A DNA stretch of 64,000 nucleotides from Morinoia aosen. Taxonomy: Eukaryota > Arthropoda > Malacostraca > Amphipoda > Talitridae. Location: contig CM059572.1 of NCBI GenBank assembly GCA_030386875.1, forward strand, positions 35,523,732 to 35,587,731, given 5' to 3'. Below, in pieces: positions 28,531-64,000 of this stretch (position 1 is its first letter; every line of letters begins with the position of its first letter). The position numbers and the translations under genes are program-made. The notes beneath the pieces were generated by a model, which was not told the DNA's origin, made no database searches, and saw only the letters and a list, made by a program, of their open reading frames with translations.

Positions 28531-29951
28531 GATTAAGTAGTTTTTTGACAAAAAAATTTTCCCTCCTTCTACGATTCTGACCGCACCAAAGCAGAAACTT
28601 TTCGTCTAGCTCCCTTTCATGGGCTATCTGAACAAGGAGATGAGAAAGGAGCTCTTATACCTGGTACACTATCATTTTACTTTGATTGACTTGCTGCCAT
28701 ATTATAGAAATAGTTTTTAAATAGGTTCATTTTTAACAGGCAACGACGTTTGGAAGAGTGCCTGAGAAATGGTTGTATCTTTGTATAAATGTGATTGCTG
28801 CCTGCAGTCCTATGTTGGAAGTACCACACTCCAGCAATTTATTCGTCACAGCCAACATTCTGGTATCTCCCATTGAACCGGCCGTCCATACTCATCTCCC
28901 TCCTAGACAGCTATCAGAGATTATTGCCATAGTTCAAACCACCCTTTCAAAAGTTCCAATTTTTCCACACATTTTAGAACTGAAGAGGAATTTGACCTTA
29001 GAATTTTTGAATCCTTGTTCATTTTTACCCATAGACCTCAGTTAGATAATAATCAAAGTGCGATGAAATTTAATATTGCCCAAAACTGTGTAAATAGGAG
29101 TGTGTTCGAATGTGTGTGTGTTTGTGTGTAGTTCTGCTACTTTGTGTAGATATTGTGTGTTGGTTTGATTGCTAGAATTTAGGTGCATGTGTAGGTGCGT
29201 GCGGCTTCGAATGTTCATGAAATTTTTTACTTTTTAATGGTAAGGCGTAGCAATTTTTCAATGTAGGTATAGTGATATCAGTTTCTTAAAGCTTATTCGC
29301 AATTTGTTCATAATCGTTTTTAATTCTTTGTTTTACAGCACTGATGATGGAATCAGAGATTCCGAACCGTATACATTAAAAGAATGTTCGTTCCCTTTTA
29401 TGTTGGTTCTTCTTTTCATTTTACGTATTAGATTTTCAAAAAACCACCCTTTTAATTCTATCGGTTGTCTAACTAATCACGTTAGACAACTTAGCTGTAA
29501 AAAAACGAATGCCGTACCATCTGCTTATGAAACAAGTTTCAAGAAAGTTAACTTCATTGGGTAAGTTCCGAAAATCTAAGTTTCTGAATAACTAATTTGC
29601 ACTACTTCGAAACGGTTACATTCAGCTTTACATCTTACCTAATTCATTTACGTGCTTCTCTTCATAGTTTTCCTTTTACGCACCAGCGCTTTCAGGGCAT
29701 TTCATGAACACCACTGCCAGTTTGTGACCAAGTTCGCCCCTTACGTAATTGAGCAATTTACCTAATTTTAAAACCTCGTTGGAAACTGCCATAACTTTAA
29801 TCTCCCCTAATAGCGAGGCATGAACAATGAATGTTATCCCAAGCTCACATGAAGTGTCGTCATCTCCTGTTCTGTTCTGACATGATGCAGTTCAGTCCAA
29901 GTGTAATAAGAACAAAAAATTGTCGATGCAGTTAATATGTATAAAGTTTCC

Positions 29952-30150
29952 AGAGTGCTGCAATAGTTAATATATTATAGTTCGAGATGTACCTCTAGTT
30001 AGTACTGTGGCGTCAGGTTAGGTTGGGCAACTAAGGGTTATTACTTATTTCCATACATTGAAGATAGCGATAATCACTTAATTTGTACATCTCAAACTGC
30101 TCCAGGGTAGGCGACATACGGCGGTAGACCTCACGATATAGTAGCACCGT
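29952..30150. mobile_element. MITE-like element, single-TIR form
   Basis: Starts AGTGCTGCAATAG, has TTACTTATTTCCATAC and TACATCTCAAACTGC inside, and ends GCGGTAGACCTCACGATATA GTAGCACCGT, the inverse of the start. The same family at 49378-49865 has its left terminus amplified into a minisatellite. Confidence 0.78.
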
Positions 30151-30699
30151 TTCCCGAGCATGCAGTTCATGTCTATGCTGCTGATAAAAGTTCAACTTGT
30201 GCAACCTGACGCAACAAGTGTGTCTTGAGCTGCTTTCTGGCTGCGTCGCTCTGCACATCCGCTCCGGAGGCGAGCGAGAGGCGAAAGGGAGGACAAGACG
30301 ATTTCGGTTTCTGTAGAAAAAATAATACTTGTATATTCCTTAAAATATAAACTAATTTTAATCAGGATTTTCAAGGAAATGATGAATTTGATGCTCCAGA
30401 TCTTTAATAAGCAGTCTTCATTTATAATTTTTTAGACTACCTGCATATTTCCAAGCATTTATAAATCTGTGCCGCTGACTTGACTTATAACTTCATTCCT
30501 CACTTCACTCATAACTTTTCGCTTCACGCATACTCCTTGACACATAACTCTGCCGTCACTTCACACACGGCTCTTCACACATTCACCTTCTTCGTTCACT
30601 AGTCACATTCATGCTTGCCTCTCATATGACTCATGACTTTTGACCTTTCAACTTCTCTCCACTGTCTTGTCGCCTATCTCGACGCATACATGCTGTCCG

Positions 30700-30860
30700 T
30701 TTGCTTGAAACGCACACGCTGAACGCATCACTGGCAGGCACAGCGGAGCGTCACGTCACCGGCCGGTGGAGCGGCCGCTGGTCAGGATGTGACGCGCGCG
30801 AGGGAGGGAGCGGCGGGGTGCCGGAGGCGCTGCAGTGGTGTGATGTCTGTGCGACTTCAC
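30700..30860. promoter_or_regulatory. GC/CpG-rich patch 1.7 kb upstream of the CLCA start codon
   Basis: The only strongly CpG-rich non-exonic stretch in the intergenic region (for example GTGACGCGCGCGAGGGAGGG, ACCGGCCGGTGGAGCGGCCG). It could be a promoter or non-coding first exon of the downstream gene; no TATA box or initiator can be assigned, and a lost gene fragment is equally possible. Confidence 0.35.
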
Positions 30861-30861
30861 A

Positions 30862-31105
30862 GCAGTGCATCAGTGCACACTGCATCAATGCATAGTGTGT
30901 CAATGCGCAGTGCATTGTGTATCGATGTGCAGAGCATAGTGTATCGATGCGCAGTGCATAGTGTCCTGTGCGTAAGTGCACAGTCCAAAGTGCATCAGCT
31001 CACAGTTTTCCAGTGCATAGTGTATCAGCGGACAGTAAATCAGTGCATAGTGTACCAGTACATAGTATATCGGTACACAGTGCATCAGTGTACAGTGAAT
31101 GAAAA
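30862..31105. repeat. Minisatellite of CAGTGCATAGTGTATC units
   Basis: About fifteen diverged units of 15-18 bases such as CAGTGCATAGTGTATCGATG. Frames on both strands through it are open only because of the repeat. Confidence 0.85.
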
Positions 31106-32543
31106 CGTCCCTGCTAGCACAGTAAATACGTTCAAAAAGCGTCTTGACCCTAACTGGTTTAGCAATCACTCAATTTTAAAGGTACGAGTCATAACCAGAA
31201 TTCCAGGGTGATTCAAAAAGAAAAACTATTTGCCTAACTCAGTAGGTATAATCGGAAGCCGCTTTCCTATGCGCGACATAAATACGATTGAGCTGGTAAT
31301 GCCACTTCGGATAGTAGCGTCAGCATGGCGGGGAAAAAAGGTGATCTTGTTGATTGTTTTCAAAACAATGCGAGAAAGATGACCAAATAATGGGACCACA
31401 CTTTGCGGTACGCATTCATTATGAAATTATGAAATACTGTGTTAACATGAATGTGCTGGTGCTTGTGCGTGAAAATTGATCATTGTAAATGTGTTTCGTT
31501 GGCGCCTGAGCGTGAATGGTGTTTGACGGCAAGTGACATATGTGGACACCCCGAAATGGGTCACTTGGGTGGTTGCTGTTGCCATTTTCTATTCTATTCT
31601 ATCAGTACGTGGAGCATCAGTACAGGGACAGGCTGGAGCGCTTTTCGTCCAAAAGAAACTTTAAAAATTCCCTAACAGTGAATTCAAGTTTAACAGATCA
31701 GGCGAAAGTACTGGAGTAAATTAGAAAAAAAAATAGGTAGAACAATCTAGTAATCGAGCCTGTCCGAATAAGAACATGTGAAAGAGCAATAATCTAGAAA
31801 ATCTAGAATAGTTTTAGAACAGGTCAAAACCACAGAAAGTGCAAAATAAAGTTTAATTTTCTTTCCAGGACAAAATGCAGGAACTTGGGACGGGAATGAC
31901 GATAATAAATTTGTATCACTACCTTCAGGGCTATTATCATAGTGCTGGTAAGTGATATACTGTTTCACATGTAGAAATTCTATCTTACGCAAAGCTTCTT
32001 CAATAGTGCTTGATAATTTTGTAAATGAGTCTAATACTTTAAAGAAACGCCGGTAATAATTTTTGCTCGATATGTTCTGTAACGAATATTTGCATTCGTC
32101 TGCATGATTCTCTTACGTACATGAACAAGTTTATTTTTATCCCATATTTAAAGTTTTTAGAGTGAAAGAATATGAGCGTTAGGAAGGATTGCGACTGAAA
32201 ATACCAAAAACTAACATGTGGAGCTCTCAACTGAAAGCAATTATTGAGCGTAGTTAAATATATAGTTATATGATTGAATTTGTAACTCTCCTGGTTAAAA
32301 ACTTTTAACTGTTATTGTAATTTGTTTCAGTTTCATCACTGAATTGGATTTTGTAGTTGTGTAAATGAATCTTGTATTAAATGCTAGTTCCTAGAAAGCC
32401 AGGTTTAAAAATTTACTTATTTCCAGGTAAAATGAGCTAGAAATTGAAATGAGCCGAGTCAAATTGATTCATAAATGCTCTATGGGTGCAGATTAATCCT
32501 GCAAACTCGAACTTAAATTCAGTGCGGTGCCTTACAAGCAAAA
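31106..32543. other. Upstream region of the CLCA gene, nothing firm seen
   Basis: AT-rich. A possible acceptor GGGTGCAG ends about 50 bases before the start codon and could begin a 5' leader exon, but this is unsupported. Confidence 0.4.
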
Positions 32544-63947
<31,404 letters not shown>

Positions 63948-64000
63948 GTGAGGAGCTGAGTGTTACCAGCGTGAAATGTCAGTATAGGAGCATTATTGCA

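Noticed and set aside
28758..29045. 95-codon open frame in the intergenic region
   Set aside because: No domain pattern and no exon-like composition; likely chance, though a fast-evolving small gene cannot be excluded.

Overview
This is a eukaryotic nuclear window from an arthropod, probably an insect. GC-rich coding exons of 76-510 bases sit as islands in AT-rich introns, with GT-AG borders and phases that agree from exon to exon. Insect-style GTTAGG-rich repeats, MITE-like elements, fold-back elements, Penelope-like retroelement debris and many minisatellites fill the rest. I cannot name the species. There is no bacterial, viral or CRISPR content.

Layout. (1) Bases 1022-22648, plus strand: the 3' half of a Dscam-like cell adhesion receptor gene. 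Twenty exons join in phase into 987 codons ending in TGA: half an Ig domain, four FN3 domains, Ig, two FN3 domains, one transmembrane helix and a cytoplasmic tail of about 183 residues. The 5' end lies left of the window. (2) Bases 22649-32543: intergenic, with a likely poly(A) signal, two fold-back elements, MITE-like elements, a retroposon with a 13-base target-site duplication, and a GC-rich patch followed by a minisatellite upstream of the next gene. (3) Bases 32544-63947, plus strand: most of a CLCA-family (calcium-activated chloride channel regulator) gene. Fifteen supported exons give at least 1058 codons; the 3' end lies right of the window. It has a signal peptide, the CLCA_N metalloprotease-like domain with HEWVHYRWGAFDE, a VWA domain with a non-canonical MIDAS, the beta-rich region behind it, and a mucin-like Thr/Pro insertion. 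The two genes are independent neighbours; nothing suggests a shared pathway.

The strongest unusual signal is structural. At exon after exon in both genes, the intron beside a splice site is a tandem array, and several arrays include the exon edge and the splice site itself. Clear cases are the acceptors at 3286, 18381 and 36226 and the donors at 3470, 17276 and 40651. Other arrays abut acceptors at 9407, 14386, 21486, 53401 and 63802. Mobile elements also end within about 20 bases of splice sites at exons 6997, 48011 and 49364. The window looks like a record of introns growing by tandem duplication of exon edges.
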